From positions 6,071,612 through 6,135,611 of the forward strand of contig VZSR01003807.1 in NCBI GenBank assembly GCA_013398615.1: DNA of 64,000 bases, in the 5' to 3' direction. Of this stretch, positions 61,601 through 64,000 are shown in pieces. The notes below the pieces were generated by a model. That model saw only the letters and a program-made list of their open reading frames with translations. It ran no database searches and was not told the DNA's origin. The DNA is from Brachypodius melanocephalos (lineage: Eukaryota > Chordata > Aves > Passeriformes > Pycnonotidae). Every line of letters starts with the position of its first letter. The first letter of the stretch is position 1. Position numbers and translations under genes: made by a program.

Positions 61601-64000
61601 GGCTACCTAGCTTCAGCTTTTTTTTTTTTTTTTTTGGTTGTTTTTTGACAGTGTTCTCCTGGCATACTTTTTTCTTACATGTTGTTTTTGCTATTCTTTA
61701 CCTTAGAGGCAGAAAGCCAAGTGATTATTCACTGTATCTGTCTAGAGCTACAGGGTATATCTAGAGAGCAAGTGTGAGTTTGTGGACAGAAGAAACCTTT
61801 CATCTCTTGCCAACCTCTTGTCATTAAAATAAGGCTTTTAATATAGATCTACACTTGTTGATAATGCAATTTTTAAGTAAAAAACCCCAAAATACACAAC
61901 CCTAATGGTAAAGGTTTAAAGCTAGGGCTTCATCTTGCAGAACTTGTAATTCTACAAGTATAATCTAGTCGGTATTGGGATGTGAACTTTAAATCATAAA
62001 GCAGGTAAAGTGCAAATGCTGCAAGAATGTGAGAATGTCCTGGGCTGAGAGAATTGCTTGGCTCAGGTTCAGTTCACTGAAGCAAGCAGAGGTGTTTTCA
62101 GCAGGGGAGGCAGTCCTGAGAGGTGATGGCGAGCAGTGAGAGCATCTGGGCTGCAATTGGAAGTTGGCTGCAGCCTGTTCCATAATGTGTGAGCTTTGGT
62201 TTACCTGACATGTGTACAAAGAGCTATACTAGCTGCAGCTGTGATTCATCTCACCTAAAGGATGCATTTGAAAGTTAAGCATCTAAGACCAGTAAGATGA
62301 ATCACCCTCTGGAAGTGTTTATTGACTGGCACATAAGATGGCTTGAATAATTAACTTTTAGATGCCTAAGTTAGATGAGATGAACTTCGTCTTGGCTAGA
62401 GAAACCTGTGTGGGATTGTGCTATGTGCTCAGATGGCAGATGTGTATTGATGCCTATGTGGCACTTGTTTCTTGCAGAGTAGGTTAAAAGAAGTGGTGAT
62501 ATATGCTTGTGCCTGCTGACATCATACTGTCCTTGGTTGTACAGACACAGCTCATAGGGCAGCCTGAATTCTAAACACTAGCATTGTATAACTATTATAA
62601 GACTAGCAACACCAGGTTTTGTAACAATAGCACTATTAGGGGTTTTTTGCCATATAAACTAGTTTCTTTTAAGGAATAACCTTGCATAGTAGTTCGTACT
62701 TATGCTGTAGCTTCTTGTTAATGTGACAAACATCAAGTGAAAGTGTTAGCAAACTCACTGCCTTGTCATTTTCCAGAGCCCAACGTGTAAATCATTATAT
62801 AGTTCATAGGAAATACAGTTTTTAAAACTATAGCTTGGTCATTTCATCTGCTGTTAGTGACAGAGAGCAGAAAATACACTTTATAGCAAGGAGTGCAATA
62901 CTGCTTGTGAGGTGTTAATATCAGAAGAAAAGTGAAAAATTGAGCCAGTAGAAAAAAAGAGTGAGCTAATGTAAATGTCAACATGATATCACCCCTTAAA
63001 CACTGTTTCATAGAAGAAATTTAATTTTTACAATGCTAAAATTTATTACTTGCCCAGCCTCATATTGGTCAGAGAGTTCAGTCAGTCTGGACCCAAGCAG
63101 CTCTATCCTGATTCAACTTAAACACAACCAGGTTTAACAGAATGTTTGTAAGGGAGAAATAGCAAAGGATGGGTAAGCTTATCAAAAGAATGCATCTTCA
63201 GGGACTGGGTTTTTTTCCCTTTTTAGATGACTGGACTTTATCTGGGCCAAATTCAGAGTCAGGAACAAAGTCTCTTATGTCCCAGAGCCTCTTTAGGGAC
63301 AGCTAAGACCAGTTTAGATCCACTGTGTGATTCACTTGGGGCTTTTCTGAACCATCATTTTACTGGGGGAGAATTTGCTTTTGCATGAGACCATCGGGAA
63401 GAATGACTGGCAGCCTTGTACGGGCAAGAGAGAAGATCTGTCATCTTTGCTCTTTGTCTTCTTCAGTAGGTTTGAGTTATTTGTTATGAGCTGTCAAATT
63501 ACATGATCAGAATTTTAAAACTTGCATGGCATTTCATAGACTTACGGTAGTTATTGAGATAAAGATTGAAAATTATTGATTTTTCAAATGAGGTGTCAAT
63601 TCTACAATGAACTAGCTGCAGCTGTTCTTTGCACCCATACAGACATATAATTATCTTTGTATCTGAGAATTTCTAGTAATTGAGACTAATAAGATTATAT
63701 GGTAAGAAGAGTTGAGAGAGTCAGCTTCTGAATAAACATCAATTATATCATATTCCATATCCAGTGCTTTCCACACTATCAGTAAAGGAGACAGTGAAGG
63801 AAATGCTTTTCATTCAGTTAATGCAACTATAGGGCTACTAATGCAAGGATTTCCTGACTCATCAATTAAATATTGAATTTGCCTTTTAGACTTCGCTTAT
63901 CTTCTAATGCAATTCCTATCTTCTCTATTTTTTTTCAGTCCAGTCAGTCATCACATCTTATTTTTAAATTGTACTGTACTTTTTTTTTTTTTATTGTAAA
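58641..64000. other. Region upstream of OPN3, no supported gene
   Basis: In human the head-to-head neighbour of OPN3 is WDR64, so its first exons could lie here or beyond the window, but I cannot identify any. Visible structure is limited to poly-T runs (59330-59341, 61618-61636, 63980-63992) and the TTTGGG run at 59312-59330. Confidence 0.45.
59312..59341. repeat. (TTTGGG)3 followed by poly-T
   Basis: Three TTTGGG units followed by about 13 T. On the - strand this reads poly-A followed by CCCAAA repeats. It resembles a retroposon tail or slippage product; no element body was recognised. Confidence 0.75.

Overview
The window is vertebrate nuclear DNA, almost certainly from a bird. It has compact CpG-island promoters, vertebrate exon/intron structure with GT-AG introns, and a truncated CR1 LINE whose 3' end carries the ATTCTGTG repeat typical of this avian/reptilian family. 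There is no prokaryotic gene density, no CRISPR array and no operon. A run of exactly 100 N (38464-38563) shows that this is a piece of a draft scaffold.

Layout. Positions 1-1240 are AT-rich intergenic DNA. Positions 1240-2270 are a CpG island that covers the promoter and first part of an intronless gene for GPI mannosyltransferase 1 (PIGM, + strand, 1680-2933, 417 aa). From about 2.94 to 42.9 kb there is no gene I can recognise. That stretch holds short tandem duplications, several perfect hairpins, a 270-bp purine-only GAAA tract (33207-33476), a CR1 fragment interrupted by the assembly gap (38216-38770), and a composite repeat block at 41.38-42.27 kb with a perfect 30-bp palindrome. The opsin gene OPN3 (encephalopsin) lies on the - strand from 58277 down to 42925. 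It has four coding exons that join in frame to 397 aa with every intron GT-AG. Its promoter and exon 1 sit in a second CpG island (about 57640-58640), with a G-rich minisatellite just inside intron 1. Positions 58.65-64 kb show no exon I can support.

How the genes relate. The two genes are functionally unrelated. PIGM adds the first mannose of the GPI anchor in the ER; OPN3 is a retinal-binding G-protein-coupled receptor. They point toward each other (PIGM +, OPN3 -) across about 40 kb. As I recall, the human copies are far apart on chromosome 1q (1q23 and 1q43), so the adjacency is the main genomic-organisation point here. I found no evidence of a previously undescribed biological system. 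The items most worth a second look are the PIGM/OPN3 adjacency, the composite repeat block with its palindrome, the probably under-sized gap inside the CR1 copy, and the G-rich minisatellite beside OPN3 exon 1.
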